DNA of 64,000 nt from Hydrogenophaga sp. (GTDB lineage: Bacteria > Pseudomonadota > Gammaproteobacteria > Burkholderiales > Burkholderiaceae_C), in contig JAABQK010000003.1 in assembly GCA_011391495.1 (NCBI GenBank), forward strand, positions 124,001-188,000, read 5' to 3'. Position numbers and translations under genes: made by a program. The notes beneath the pieces were generated by a model. The model did no database searches. It had not been told where the DNA came from and saw only the letters and a program-made list of their open reading frames with translations. The first letter of the stretch is position 1, and each line of letters starts with the position of its first letter. Of the stretch, positions 17,402 to 26,118 are shown piece after piece.

Positions 17402-18424
17402 GTGATCCATCCGCGCGACATCCTTCTCGGTGCCCAGGCCGGCGCGTTCGCGCTGCCGGTCTGTGACCACTACAGCGGGGTGGAGGCGCGGATGCGCAAG
17501 AGCCTGCAGGTGCAGGCAGAGATGGCGGCCGAGTTCGGTACCTGCGTCTTCGACGTCACGCTCGACTGCGAAGACGGCGCCCCGGTTGGCGGCGAGGCGG
17601 ATCACGCGGCGCTGGTGACGGCGCTCGCGCTCGGTGCTGCGCCCGAAGCCCGCGTGGCGGTGCGCGTGCACCCGGTGGACCATCCGGCCTTCGACGCCGA
17701 TGTGGCGACCATTGCCGGGCAGGCGGGCTCGCGCCTGACGCACCTGATGGTGCCCAAGGTCGAGTCGGTGGCGGATGTGCAGCGCGCTGTCGCGGCGATG
17801 GACGCCGCCGGCGCCACCGCTCTGCCGCTGCAGGTCTTGATCGAGTCGCCCGCAGCGGTGCACCGCGCTTTTGACATCGCGGCACACCCGCGCGTGCAGT
17901 CGCTCAGCTTCGGTCTGATGGATTTCGTGTCGGCCCACGGTGGCGCGATTCCGGCCGGCGGCATGGGCGTGGCGGGGCAGTTCAGCCATCCGCTGGTGCT
18001 GCGCGCCAAGATCGAGATCGCCTCGGCCTGCCATGCGCACGGCAAGGTGCCTTCGCACTGCGTGGTGACCGAGTTCAAGGACCTGGCAGCGCTGCAGACC
18101 GCCGCACACAAGGCCGCCCGCGAGCTCGGCTACACCCGCATGTGGAGCATCCACCCGGACCAGATCCGGCCCATCCTGGCGGCGTTTGCGCCCGAAGACC
18201 ACGAGATCCATGCCGCCGCCGACCTCATCGGCTGTGCCGCGGACGCCGACTGGGCGCCGGTGCAGTTCGAAGGCCGCCTGCACGACCGCGCCAGCTACCG
18301 TTTTTACTGGCAAGTGCTCGAACGCGCGCACCAGACCGGGCACGCCCTGCCCGACAACGTGCGCCACTGGTTCGCGCCAGCGTCCAACCCAGTCGCTGCG
18401 GCGGGCTCCGCTGTGCGGCAATGA
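17402..18424 (+). CDS. HpcH/HpaI aldolase / CitE-like lyase
   Basis: 340 aa, GTG start 18 nt after mdh. The fold is that of citrate lyase beta and malyl-CoA lyase: [16 protein letters not shown] near residues 50-65, [18 protein letters not shown], the Mg ligand Glu in [15 protein letters not shown] and Asp in [12 protein letters not shown], then [11 protein letters not shown]. There is no citD or citF nearby, so it is not part of a classical citrate lyase. A malyl-, citramalyl- or related acyl-CoA lyase role is possible, and its place between mdh and acnB links it to C4/C6 acid metabolism. The exact substrate cannot be read from the sequence. Confidence 0.85.
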   Translation: MIHPRDILLGAQAGAFALPVCDHYSGVEARMRKSLQVQAEMAAEFGTCVFDVTLDCEDGAPVGGEADHAALVTALALGAAPEARVAVRVHPVDHPAFDADVATIAGQAGSRLTHLMVPKVESVADVQRAVAAMDAAGATALPLQVLIESPAAVHRAFDIAAHPRVQSLSFGLMDFVSAHGGAIPAGGMGVAGQFSHPLVLRAKIEIASACHAHGKVPSHCVVTEFKDLAALQTAAHKAARELGYTRMWSIHPDQIRPILAAFAPEDHEIHAAADLIGCAADADWAPVQFEGRLHDRASYRFYWQVLERAHQTGHALPDNVRHWFAPASNPVAAAGSAVRQ

Positions 18425-18489
18425 GTTTGCTTGCCCGATCCCACGCACACTTTCACCACGATTCCTTCCCCACCCCTCTGGAGAACACC

Positions 18490-21090
18490 ATGTCGACCTT
18501 CCTGACCGACTACCGCGCCCATGCCGCCGAACGCGCTGCCCTGGGCATTCCCCCACTGGCGCTCGACGCCAAGCAGGTGGCCGACCTGATCGAACTGATC
18601 AAGAACCCACCCGCGGGTGAAGACGCGTTCCTGATGGACCTGCTCACGCACCGCGTGCCGCCGGGCGTGGACGATGCGGCCAAGGTCAAAGCCTCGTTCC
18701 TGGCCGCTGTCGCCCATGGCGACCTGAAAGTCGGCCTGATCTCCAAGGCCAAGGCCACCGAGCTGCTCGGCACCATGGTGGGTGGCTACAACGTGCATCC
18801 GCTGATCGAGCTGCTGGACGACGCCGAGGTGGCGGCGGTGGCCGGCGCAGCGCTGAAGAAGACGCTGCTGATGTTTGATTACTTCAACGACGTGGCCGAG
18901 AAGGCCAAGGCCGGCAACGTGGTGGCCAAGGAAGTGATGCAGAGCTGGGCCGATGCCGAGTGGTTCACCAGCCGCCCCGAAGTCGAGAAGAAGATCACCG
19001 TCACCGTGTTCAAGGTGCCCGGCGAGACCAACACCGACGACCTGTCGCCCGCGCCGGACGCCACCACGCGCCCGGACATCCCGATGCACTACCTCGCGAT
19101 GCTGAAGAACACCCGCCCCGATGCGGCCTTCAAGCCCGAGGAAGACGGCAAGCGCGGCCCGATGCAGTTCATCGAAGACCTGAAGAAGAAGGGCAACCTG
19201 GTCGCCTACGTGGGCGACGTGGTGGGCACCGGTTCTTCGCGCAAGTCCGCCACCAACAGCGTGATCTGGGCCACCGGCCAGGACATCCCGTTCGTGCCGA
19301 ACAAGCGCTTCGGCGGCGTCACGCTGGGCGGCAAGATCGCCCCCATCTTCTTCAACACGCAAGAAGACTCGGGCTCGCTGCCGATCGAAGTCGACGTGAG
19401 CAAGCTGGAAATGGGTGACGTGATCGACGTACTGCCCTACGACGGCAAGCTCGTCAAGAACGGCGAAACCGTGGCCGAGTTCAAGCTCAAGAGCGACGTG
19501 CTGTTCGACGAAGTGCGTGCTGGCGGTCGCATCAACCTGATCATCGGCCGCTCGCTCACCGCCAAGGCGCGTGAGTTCCTGGGCCTGCCCGCGTCCACGC
19601 TGTTCCGCCTGCCCAGCGTGCCCGCCGCCACCAAAGCCGGTTTCACGCTGGCGCAGAAGATGGTCGGCCGTGCCGTTGGCCTGCCGGAAGGCCAGGGCGT
19701 TCGCCCCGGTACGTACTGCGAGCCGAAGATGACCACCGTGGGCTCGCAGGACACGACGGGCCCGATGACCCGCGACGAGCTGAAAGACCTGGCCTGCCTG
19801 GGCTTCAGCGCCGACCTGGTGATGCAGTCCTTCTGCCACACCGCGGCCTACCCGAAACCGGTGGACGTGAAGACGCACCGCGAACTGCCCAAGTTCATCA
19901 GCAGCCGCGGTGGCGTGGCCCTGCGCCCGGGCGACGGCGTGATCCACAGCTGGCTCAACCGCCTGCTGCTGCCCGACACCGTGGGCACCGGCGGTGACTC
20001 GCACACCCGCTTCCCGATCGGCATTTCCTTCCCCGCCGGCTCTGGCCTCGTGGCCTTCGGTGCCGCCACCGGCGTGATGCCGCTGGACATGCCCGAATCG
20101 GTGCTGGTGCGCTTCAAGGGCCAGATGCAGCCAGGCGTCACCCTGCGTGACCTGGTGCACGCGATCCCCTTGTACGCCATCAAGGCCGGTCTGCTGACCG
20201 TGGCCAAGGCCGGCAAGAAGAACGTGTTCTCCGGCCGCATCCTGGAAATCGAAGGTCTGCCGGACCTGAAGGTCGAGCAGGCGTTCGAACTCTCCGACGC
20301 ATCGGCCGAACGTTCCGCGGCGGGATGCACCATCAAGCTCAACCCCGAGCCGATCAAGGAATACCTCACCAGCAACATCGTGCTGATGAAGAACATGATC
20401 GCCGACGGCTACGAAGACAAGCGCACCCTGCAGCGCCGCATCGAGAAGGTAGAAGCCTGGCTTGCCAGCCCGAACCTGCTTGAAGCCGACAAGGACGCCG
20501 AATACGCCGCCGTCATCGAAATCGACTTGGCCGACATCAAGGAGCCCATCCTGTGCTGCCCGAACGATCCGGACGATGCCAAGACCCTGTCCGACGTGGC
20601 CGGCACGAAGATCGATGAGGCCTTCATCGGTTCGTGCATGACCAACATCGGCCACTTCCGTGCCGCGGCCAAGCTGCTTGGCGGCCAGCGCGACATCCCG
20701 GTCAAGCTGTGGGTGGCTCCGCCGACCAAGATGGACGAGAGCGAGCTGATCAAGGAAGGCCACTACGCCAGCTTCGGCGCCGCCGGTGCCCGCACCGAAA
20801 TGCCGGGCTGCTCGCTGTGCATGGGCAACCAGGCGCAGGTGCGCGAAGGCGCGACCGTGGTGTCCACCTCGACCCGCAACTTCCCGAACCGCCTGGGCAA
20901 GAACACCAACGTGTACCTGGCCTCGGCCGAACTGGCCGCGATTGCGTCCAAGCTGGGCCACATCCCCACCGTGGCTGAATACCACGAAGCCATGGGCATC
21001 GTGAACAAGGACGGTGCGGCGATCTACAAGTACCTGAACTTCGACCAGATCGAGGAGTATGTGGAGAACGCCAAGGAAGCGACTGCCTGA
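18490..21090 (+). CDS. acnB: Aconitate hydratase B (bifunctional aconitase / 2-methylisocitrate dehydratase)
   Basis: 866 aa from ATG 18490 (TGGAG upstream); the ORF track start at 18142 lies inside the previous gene. It isomerises citrate to isocitrate. The N-terminal HEAT-like domain (residues 1-160) is characteristic of AcnB, followed by the swivel domain ([18 protein letters not shown]) and the catalytic domains. Iron-sulfur ligands are in [11 protein letters not shown] and [11 protein letters not shown]. acnA is also present about 11 kb downstream. The last 144 nt of this gene are repeated, diverged, at 23880-24020. Confidence 0.97.
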   Translation: MSTFLTDYRAHAAERAALGIPPLALDAKQVADLIELIKNPPAGEDAFLMDLLTHRVPPGVDDAAKVKASFLAAVAHGDLKVGLISKAKATELLGTMVGGYNVHPLIELLDDAEVAAVAGAALKKTLLMFDYFNDVAEKAKAGNVVAKEVMQSWADAEWFTSRPEVEKKITVTVFKVPGETNTDDLSPAPDATTRPDIPMHYLAMLKNTRPDAAFKPEEDGKRGPMQFIEDLKKKGNLVAYVGDVVGTGSSRKSATNSVIWATGQDIPFVPNKRFGGVTLGGKIAPIFFNTQEDSGSLPIEVDVSKLEMGDVIDVLPYDGKLVKNGETVAEFKLKSDVLFDEVRAGGRINLIIGRSLTAKAREFLGLPASTLFRLPSVPAATKAGFTLAQKMVGRAVGLPEGQGVRPGTYCEPKMTTVGSQDTTGPMTRDELKDLACLGFSADLVMQSFCHTAAYPKPVDVKTHRELPKFISSRGGVALRPGDGVIHSWLNRLLLPDTVGTGGDSHTRFPIGISFPAGSGLVAFGAATGVMPLDMPESVLVRFKGQMQPGVTLRDLVHAIPLYAIKAGLLTVAKAGKKNVFSGRILEIEGLPDLKVEQAFELSDASAERSAAGCTIKLNPEPIKEYLTSNIVLMKNMIADGYEDKRTLQRRIEKVEAWLASPNLLEADKDAEYAAVIEIDLADIKEPILCCPNDPDDAKTLSDVAGTKIDEAFIGSCMTNIGHFRAAAKLLGGQRDIPVKLWVAPPTKMDESELIKEGHYASFGAAGARTEMPGCSLCMGNQAQVREGATVVSTSTRNFPNRLGKNTNVYLASAELAAIASKLGHIPTVAEYHEAMGIVNKDGAAIYKYLNFDQIEEYVENAKEATA
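20947..21090 (+). repeat. 3' end of acnB, parent copy of a duplicated segment
   Basis: This stretch recurs at 23880-24020. By eye I count seven mismatches over about 130 aligned bases, then a 3-nt length difference just before the stop codon. Both copies are followed by a terminator with the same CCCTTCGGGG hairpin top. Confidence 0.9.
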
Positions 21091-21113
21091 GAGGCTTCTC
21101 GCTGAGCGAACAG

Positions 21114-21140
21114 AAACGGCCCTTCGGGGCCGTTTCTTCT
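21114..21140 (+). terminator. Intrinsic terminator of the mdh-acnB operon
   Basis: AAACGGCCC, loop TTCG, GGGCCGTTT, then TCTTCTTCCC. The stem begins 24 nt after the acnB stop codon. Confidence 0.85.
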
Positions 21141-21179
21141 TCCCTTGCAAAGTATGCGTAGAGCGGGGAGGAGCCAGGT

Positions 21180-21441
21180 GCAGCGCCGACATCTGGCCAA
21201 TACTTGATCACCTCGCGGACGATCTTGACCTGCGCGTTGAACGCGTTCACGTTCAGCGGCTTGGGATTCTTCTTGCCGCGCCCCATGGTCCAGGGGCCCA
21301 CCAGCGGGCCTCGGCCTGGCCGTCCATGAACATGGCCCCCGCCCAACCGTCGTCGTCTTCGTTTTTGATCACGCGCGCCGTCCAGCGCTCGTCGCTCCAT
21401 AGCCGGTCTTCGTGCAGGGGGTCCTGTGTATCTGGCCTCAT
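21180..21441 (-). pseudogene. Frameshifted and truncated hypothetical protein (VGPWTMGR family)
   Basis: Starting at ATG 21441, which overlaps the stop of the upstream PAS gene (ATGA), the frame reads LWSDERWTARVIKNEDDDGW and then MFMDGQAEAR. From there the sense-like reading continues in another frame as LVGPWTMGRGKKNPKPLNVNAF. One missing base near 21305 would join the two. From memory this matches a conserved Comamonadaceae hypothetical protein with the motif VGPWTMGRDKKNPKPLD; its function is unknown. The second frame then runs on through the acnB terminator into antisense acnB without a local stop, so the 3' end is lost too. Confidence 0.6.
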
Positions 21442-22427
21442 GCAGCGATGGTACGCGGGTGTCCGGCCGCTGCAGCAACTGCGCTTTCTGCCACAGTGGT
21501 CAGGATCAGCGGGCCACCGGGGTCTTCATTGAGCTCGCTGTACACCAGCGCGTCGACCGCCTGTCCGTCGGACCTCAGCCAGCGCACGCGGCACCAATCG
21601 GTGCATCCCTGGGCAAACAACAAGCGGCTGTGTGCCTGCCACTGCTGATCTTCTGCCCACAGGAAGTCCGCCTTGAGGCCTGCCACCTGGTCGCCCGTGT
21701 AACCCCAGTTGCGCTCGAAGGCCGGGTTGACCTCCATGATGGCTTGCGTGTCGGCCCGCTGGACCAGGAGGGCATTGGGGTTCAGCCGGAAGATCCGACC
21801 GAACCGCCGGAAGGACTGGTCCCGCTCGTGCTCCAGACGCAGGCGGTCTTCTATCTGGTTCAGGCGGCGCAGGTACGCCTCGTCGGTGGCCTGGCGAGTG
21901 TGGTGCAACAACGCCCCGATCACCACCACCACCACGCTGGCCATGACCCAGAAACGGAAATCGGCGCTCATTTGCGGTGTTGTCAGGCGCCCGGTCGCCT
22001 CTGCCCAGGTCAGCGCTCCCAGCACGAGCACACTGGCACCGGTGGTCGCCAGCAGCGCGGGCAAGCGCTGGTAGGTGCCTGCCAGCACCACCACCCCCAG
22101 CAGGGCGAGCGAAGAAGCCGCCCGCACCGACCCGTAGCTGTACATCGCCAATCCGGTGAGGACCAGGGCGCTCGTCACCAGCAACGGGACCACCCACTGC
22201 CCGCGGCCGGCCAGCAGAAACTGGTGCGCCAGCAAGGCCAAGCCGCCCATCAGCAAAGAGATCGCGAACCGGAAATCCCCGGGTGGCGCCAGCAGCACGT
22301 CGACCACGGCTTGGAACGCCATCATCACGGCAATCCCCAGCAGCAACCAGCGCAGGCTGCGCTGGCGACGCCGGCGCTCGCTGCGCTCGATTGCCGTCGG
22401 GTCTTCCAGTGGGCGCGAATCAAGCAC
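21438..22427 (-). CDS. Membrane protein with PAS domain, no output domain (second of a tandem pair)
   Basis: 329 aa, GTG start overlapping the upstream paralogue by 8 nt. After a basic N-terminus about six transmembrane helices cover residues 25-175 (LLLGIAVMMAFQAVVDVLLA, SLALLGVVVLAGTY, FWVMASVVVVVIGALL and others). A short helical linker (LRRLNQIEDRLRLEHERDQ) leads to a PAS domain at about 205-310 with the typical IMEVNPAFERNWGYT and RVRWLRSDGQAVDALVYSELNED. The protein then ends; there is no kinase, GGDEF, EAL or methyl-accepting part. It is either a stand-alone sensor acting through a partner or the remnant of a longer protein. It is translationally coupled on both sides. Confidence 0.8.
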   Translation of the reverse strand: MLDSRPLEDPTAIERSERRRRQRSLRWLLLGIAVMMAFQAVVDVLLAPPGDFRFAISLLMGGLALLAHQFLLAGRGQWVVPLLVTSALVLTGLAMYSYGSVRAASSLALLGVVVLAGTYQRLPALLATTGASVLVLGALTWAEATGRLTTPQMSADFRFWVMASVVVVVIGALLHHTRQATDEAYLRRLNQIEDRLRLEHERDQSFRRFGRIFRLNPNALLVQRADTQAIMEVNPAFERNWGYTGDQVAGLKADFLWAEDQQWQAHSRLLFAQGCTDWCRVRWLRSDGQAVDALVYSELNEDPGGPLILTTVAESAVAAAAGHPRTIAA

Positions 22428-23466
22428 CGGAATGGCCCTCCGAGCTCAGCAACCAGGAGGAGCTTTCCACATCCGGCGGCGGCTGCACGGGTTCCACAGT
22501 CGCCTGATCTCCCTGCACACACATGAACGTGATGACCAACCTCTCCTGCGGATCCTCGTCCCGCTCCCTGCAAATCAGCACCGGAAGGTGCTCGCCGCCA
22601 TTGCGGATCGCGTTGACCGGCATCCAATCGGTCCGAAGCGTGCTGCGCCGGTCGCGTACAAAGTGCTCGTACTGCTGGTCGTGCACCCACAGGAAGCTGT
22701 CCCGTCTGTCCACCAAGTCCTTGCGCGGGTAACCCAGGGCGCGTTCGCAGGCCGGGTTCACGTCCAGGATCCTGCCGGTCTGCGCCGACTGCACAAAAAT
22801 CGGCGTCGGGCTGGAGAGGAACAGCCGCTTGAAGCGCCCGTGGCCCAGGTCCCTGTCCAGCTGGGCCTGAAGCCGCTGGTGCGCTTCCTGCAGGTGCAGG
22901 TCCTGCGCCGCGCGCATCTGGGTGCGGTTGAGGTACATCATGACGGCCACTCCCACTAGGCAGGCAGCCTGGGACAAAAAAGTGCGCAGACCCACGCCAA
23001 AATCCGGCGTTCCCAGCAGCAGGCCCTGTGCGTCGGCCCAGGCCAGCACGCCGAGCAGCGCGGTGGTGCCCACCGTGGTCCAGACCAGCGCCTGCCGGCT
23101 CAGGAAAATGCCCACCACGATCTGTCCGACCAGAATCAGGGCGTTGTCCACCGTCCGGACCGACCCGAAAAAGTAGGTCGAGGCTGCAGCCATCGAAAAA
23201 AGACAGGCCACCAGAAACCAGGCCGCGCCAGCGTAGTACTGCTTCTGCAAGAGAAACCAGGCCACCAGACTAGCGCCGGCCAGGAAAAGGCTCAGATAAC
23301 TGTCAGCGTCCAGCGGCACGCCCATGAACCGTTCGATCGCGAACAAGCCCAGCGCCAGGACCGAAACCAGCAAGGCCACTTCTTTGGCCACGCTTGTCCG
23401 CGCGGCCACGATGGGCGGCGATTCAAGCCATGACACGGGGACAATCGGGTTTGTCAAAACGGTCAA
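22420..23466 (-). CDS. Membrane protein with PAS domain, no output domain (first of a tandem pair)
   Basis: 348 aa. Same layout as its downstream neighbour: about six transmembrane helices (VALLVSVLALGLFAIERFMG, LSLFLAGASLVAWFLL, ALILVGQIVVGIFL and others) in residues 30-185, a helical linker (LHLQEAHQRLQAQLDRD), then a PAS domain with FVQSAQTGRILDVNPACERA and LGYPRKDLVDRRDSFLWVHD. Shared details such as SPTPIFVQSAQT versus NPNALLVQRADT and WVHDQQYEHF versus WAEDQQWQAH show a local duplication. The C-terminal 30 residues are disordered and Pro/Ser-rich. No signalling output domain is present. Confidence 0.8.
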   Translation of the reverse strand: MTVLTNPIVPVSWLESPPIVAARTSVAKEVALLVSVLALGLFAIERFMGVPLDADSYLSLFLAGASLVAWFLLQKQYYAGAAWFLVACLFSMAAASTYFFGSVRTVDNALILVGQIVVGIFLSRQALVWTTVGTTALLGVLAWADAQGLLLGTPDFGVGLRTFLSQAACLVGVAVMMYLNRTQMRAAQDLHLQEAHQRLQAQLDRDLGHGRFKRLFLSSPTPIFVQSAQTGRILDVNPACERALGYPRKDLVDRRDSFLWVHDQQYEHFVRDRRSTLRTDWMPVNAIRNGGEHLPVLICRERDEDPQERLVITFMCVQGDQATVEPVQPPPDVESSSWLLSSEGHSGA

Positions 23467-23529
23467 CCAGTACCAAAGAAGAGGACGCCAACGGCCAAGG
23501 TTCCGGGTCAGAAAAGACCAGGCATGCCC

Positions 23530-23551
23530 GGACAGAGGTCAACCTCTGTCC
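23530..23551. repeat. 9-bp inverted repeat upstream of the PAS gene pair
   Basis: GGACAGAGG, spacer TCAA, CCTCTGTCC, about 65 nt upstream of the first PAS gene. A further CTCTGTCC lies about 35 nt away. It may be an operator or a leader hairpin. No other signal or gene is visible in 23467-23698. Confidence 0.5.
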
Positions 23552-23698
23552 TCTTCGACGCAGCACCGAAAACAAGCCAAACACTCTGTCCCATAGGACG
23601 CAAGGGCACACCTAGAAAAGGGGGCCATTGTGAATCAAAATCATGCACCGATATGGTGCGCTAGAGAGTTTCTTTTGCCATCGCTGACATTCGCCACC

Positions 23699-24020
23699 AT
23701 GTCCAACGTACACGCTCCACTGCTCTACCTACCACCGCTTTCCGTACGCCATGCGCGCCCGCATGGCGCTGCCGCAGGCCAGTGTGGCGTTTGACGCACT
23801 TGAAATCGTGCTGCGCGATAAACCGGCCGACCTGCTGGCCCTCTCGCCCAAGGGCACGGTGCCTGTGCTGCACCTGCCGTCCCAGCTGTGCCACATCCCC
23901 ACCGTGGCTGAATACCACGAAGCCATGGGCAACGTGAACAAGGACGGCGCGGCGATCTACAAGTACCTGAACTTCGACCAGATCGAAGAGTACGTGGACA
24001 ACGCCAAGACGGTGGCTTGA
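23699..24020 (+). pseudogene. Dead fusion: glutathione S-transferase N-terminus joined to the acnB C-terminus
   Basis: From ATG 23699 the frame reads MSNVHAPLLY, then shifts; the continuing frame gives FPYAMRARMALPQASVAF and VLRDKPADLLALSPKGTVPV. That is the thioredoxin-fold start of a GST/SspA-like protein, with the usual RRCPYAMR cysteine region altered to HRFPYAMR. At about 23880 it joins in frame to a copy of the AcnB C-terminus ([20 protein letters not shown] onward, to the stop). The ORF track's 89-aa ORF from 23751 spans the joint. With a frameshift at the start and two unrelated halves, I read it as a deletion scar and not a working gene. Confidence 0.8.
23880..24020 (+). repeat. Second copy of the acnB 3' end
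   Basis: Aligns to 20947-21090 with an offset of 2,933 bases, about 95% identical by eye, including the stop codon region and a similar downstream terminator. Most changes are third-position or conservative (GNVN for GIVN, VDNAK for VENAK). This suggests it once belonged to a complete second acnB under selection. Confidence 0.9.
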
Positions 24021-24044
24021 TTGACCTAACTGTCACCAGAAAAG

Positions 24045-24068
24045 ATGGCCCTTCGGGGCCATTTTTTT
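24045..24068 (+). terminator. Intrinsic terminator after the acnB tail copy
   Basis: ATGGCCC, loop TTCG, GGGCCAT, followed by TTTTTTT. The stem begins 24 nt after the remnant's stop codon, the same spacing as at the real acnB. Confidence 0.85.
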
Positions 24069-24421
24069 GGGTGTATCCAGTGGTCATCTGACCCACGCGC
24101 CGTTGGTCAGCTTTGAACAGGATCCGACCGATCAGTCTGACTTTGTTGAAGCGACGAACAGGTGGCGCCGCGCTGTCTGCACCGGATCCGGAGTTCCATT
24201 CGATCCATGGTCCGAAAACCGCAGGCGTGAAAGCGCCGTTGAAAGAGATTTTTGACTGAACGGTGCGGCCGGCCGCTGGCTGTGCCTTCGCTTGCGCTTC
24301 CCCAGTTGGTTTGCTGGGTTATCCTTTTTAAGGTTTATCAAAATGTTTTGACTGTGGATTTGAAGCGAGCGGCTGGGGCTGCCGCTGTGATCCCAACATT
24401 GAAGAAGGGCGCTCACCCGTC
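24069..24421. other. Non-coding stretch before the alpha/beta hydrolase gene
   Basis: About 350 bases with no convincing gene on either strand; the 94-aa minus-strand ORF here has no recognisable features. Part of it is much more AT-rich than the surroundings (TTTTTAAGGTTTATCAAAAT near 24326-24345) and probably holds the promoter of the next gene. Confidence 0.5.
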
Positions 24422-25216
24422 ATGAGACGACAAGGGATCAGTCCAGTCTGGTGGTTCCGTTCGCTGCATCGCCGGATCACCGGACGTTCAACCACCCTCG
24501 ACGCCCGACTCATTCACCGTGAGAAGGATCTGGCGGTGGCATGGTTGCCTGGCCGTTCGCCAACACTGGTGCTCGTGTTCATCAGCATCCAGCGGGCGGC
24601 GCTGCATCCGGACACACTCGAGTTCCGGGCGATCGCGTCCGACCACGGTCGCCACCATGTGCTGTTCATCAACGACCGCGAGCGCAGCTGGTACTCGATG
24701 CCGGACAAGCGCGAACGGGTTGAAGCAGTGGTGCGCCGTTTCATCGAAGCACAGGGGATCGAGACGGTCTGGTCGATGGGCAATTCCATGGGCGGGTACA
24801 GCGCGATCCTTTTCTCCGACCGACTGCCGATCTCGCGGGTGGTCGCCTTTGTGCCGCAGATCCTGATGACGCCAGCGGTGATCGATCATTGGTCCAGCCA
24901 CCTGACCAAAATTCAGGGCAACATCGAGCGGGATCTGACGCCCATCATGGCCAAGTCCCGCTGTGAGTTTCGCCTCGTGACGAACGACTCCTACCCGGAT
25001 GATCTGATCCATTTCGGCCACCTGCGGGCGCAGCTGTCGTACGCTCGGCATATTAGGATCGTGATCGTGCCTGGTCAGGGTCACCATGTCGCTGCCTGGC
25101 TCAAAAAACAGGGTCAGCTCGCGCCTCTGGTGGCGGCGCTGTGGACAGATGACCGCGAGGGACTGGAAAACTGCAGCAAGGCGCTGGAACGTCCCCTGGA
25201 TCTGAGTCTTGCCTGA
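24422..25216 (+). CDS. Alpha/beta hydrolase-like protein
   Basis: 264 aa. The nucleophile elbow is GNSMGGYSA at about residues 119-127. A late histidine in IVPGQGHHVAAWL and an Asp before it could complete a triad. No signal peptide is seen. The gene stands alone, in a patch that by eye is less GC-rich than the flanks, next to gene debris, so recent acquisition is possible. I cannot name a substrate. Proteins of this shape are sometimes found near capsule or surface-polysaccharide genes, but none are here. Confidence 0.65.
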   Translation: MRRQGISPVWWFRSLHRRITGRSTTLDARLIHREKDLAVAWLPGRSPTLVLVFISIQRAALHPDTLEFRAIASDHGRHHVLFINDRERSWYSMPDKRERVEAVVRRFIEAQGIETVWSMGNSMGGYSAILFSDRLPISRVVAFVPQILMTPAVIDHWSSHLTKIQGNIERDLTPIMAKSRCEFRLVTNDSYPDDLIHFGHLRAQLSYARHIRIVIVPGQGHHVAAWLKKQGQLAPLVAALWTDDREGLENCSKALERPLDLSLA

Positions 25217-25245
25217 GCTGGCGAGAGGAACGGCAGTCGCCGGTT

Positions 25246-26118
25246 TCAGGAGTTGACCGTTCGGCGGGTGTACCGCCAGCTGTCGGCCGAGTACAGCAGT
25301 AGCGCCGTCCAGATGAGCGCGAACCCGACCATGCGCGGGCCGGAAAACGGCTCGTCGTAGAGCAGGGTGCCCAGGAACAGCAGGATGGTGGGCGTGATGT
25401 ACTGCAGCACGCCCATGGTGGACAGCGGGATGCGCCGCGCGCCGGCCGAGAACAGCAGCAACGGCACCGCGGTGACCGGGCCGCTGAGCGCAAACAGCAG
25501 CCAGGTGTGCGCGTCCTGCTCAGGCAGGGCGCCGCTGTGCTGGCCCCAGAGCAGCACCACCGCAGCCACGGGCGCCAGCAGCAGGGTTTCCAGCGACATG
25601 CCTTCGAGCGCGCCCAGCGGTGCCAGCTTGCGGATGAGGCCGTAGAAACCGAACGAGACCGCCAGGGCCAGCGCGATCCAGGGCACATGGCCGGTGAGCA
25701 GGGCCAGCCACAGCACGCCGGCCGCGGCGATGCCGAACGCAAGCCACTGCGCGGGGCGCGGGCGTTCGTGCAGGAACAGGAAGCCCAGCGCCACGTTCAC
25801 CAGCGGCAGGATGAAGTAGCCCAGGCTCGCATCCAGCACGTGGCCGTTGTTCACCGCCCAGATGTAGGTGAGCCAGTTGCTGGCCAGCAGCGCCGATGAA
25901 GCGGCAAAGGTGGCCAGCAGCCGCGGGCGCCGGCGCACATCGCCCAGCCAGGCCCAGCGTCGCAGCACGGCCAGCACCAGCAGCACGAACACCAGCGACC
26001 AGACCATGCGGTGCAGCACCACTTGCAACGACGCGACATGCTGCAGTTGTTTGAAGAAGAACGGGAATAGGCCCCAGAGCCCGTATGCCAGGGTGCCGTA
26101 GATCAGACCCTGGCGCAT
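25246..26118 (-). CDS. rarD: RarD-type EamA/DMT permease
   Basis: 290 aa, ten transmembrane helices. The N-terminus GLIYGTLAYGLWGLFPFFFK and the internal NWLTYIWAVNNGHVLDASLGYFI are RarD signatures, as is LQYITPTILLFLG near the end. The family belongs to the drug/metabolite transporters; the natural substrate is not established (chloramphenicol resistance was the historic label). The start overlaps the stop of the upstream DUF364 gene by one base. Confidence 0.92.
   Translation of the reverse strand: MRQGLIYGTLAYGLWGLFPFFFKQLQHVASLQVVLHRMVWSLVFVLLVLAVLRRWAWLGDVRRRPRLLATFAASSALLASNWLTYIWAVNNGHVLDASLGYFILPLVNVALGFLFLHERPRPAQWLAFGIAAAGVLWLALLTGHVPWIALALAVSFGFYGLIRKLAPLGALEGMSLETLLLAPVAAVVLLWGQHSGALPEQDAHTWLLFALSGPVTAVPLLLFSAGARRIPLSTMGVLQYITPTILLFLGTLLYDEPFSGPRMVGFALIWTALLLYSADSWRYTRRTVNS

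Noticed and set aside
18304-21192. Very long minus-strand ORF (962 aa) opposite acnB, and a similar 839-aa ORF at 16037-18556
   Set aside because: These are antisense shadows of GC-rich genes; they have low-complexity His/Gly/Val composition, no family motifs, and lie exactly over well-recognised genes.
23751-24020. 89-aa ORF as a functional gene
   Set aside because: It joins half a GST to the tail of AcnB, and the upstream GST start is frameshifted; treated as a pseudogene.
24132-24416. 94-aa minus-strand ORF between the acnB-tail copy and the hydrolase
   Set aside because: No ribosome-binding site, no motif, and it spans the likely promoter of the hydrolase gene.
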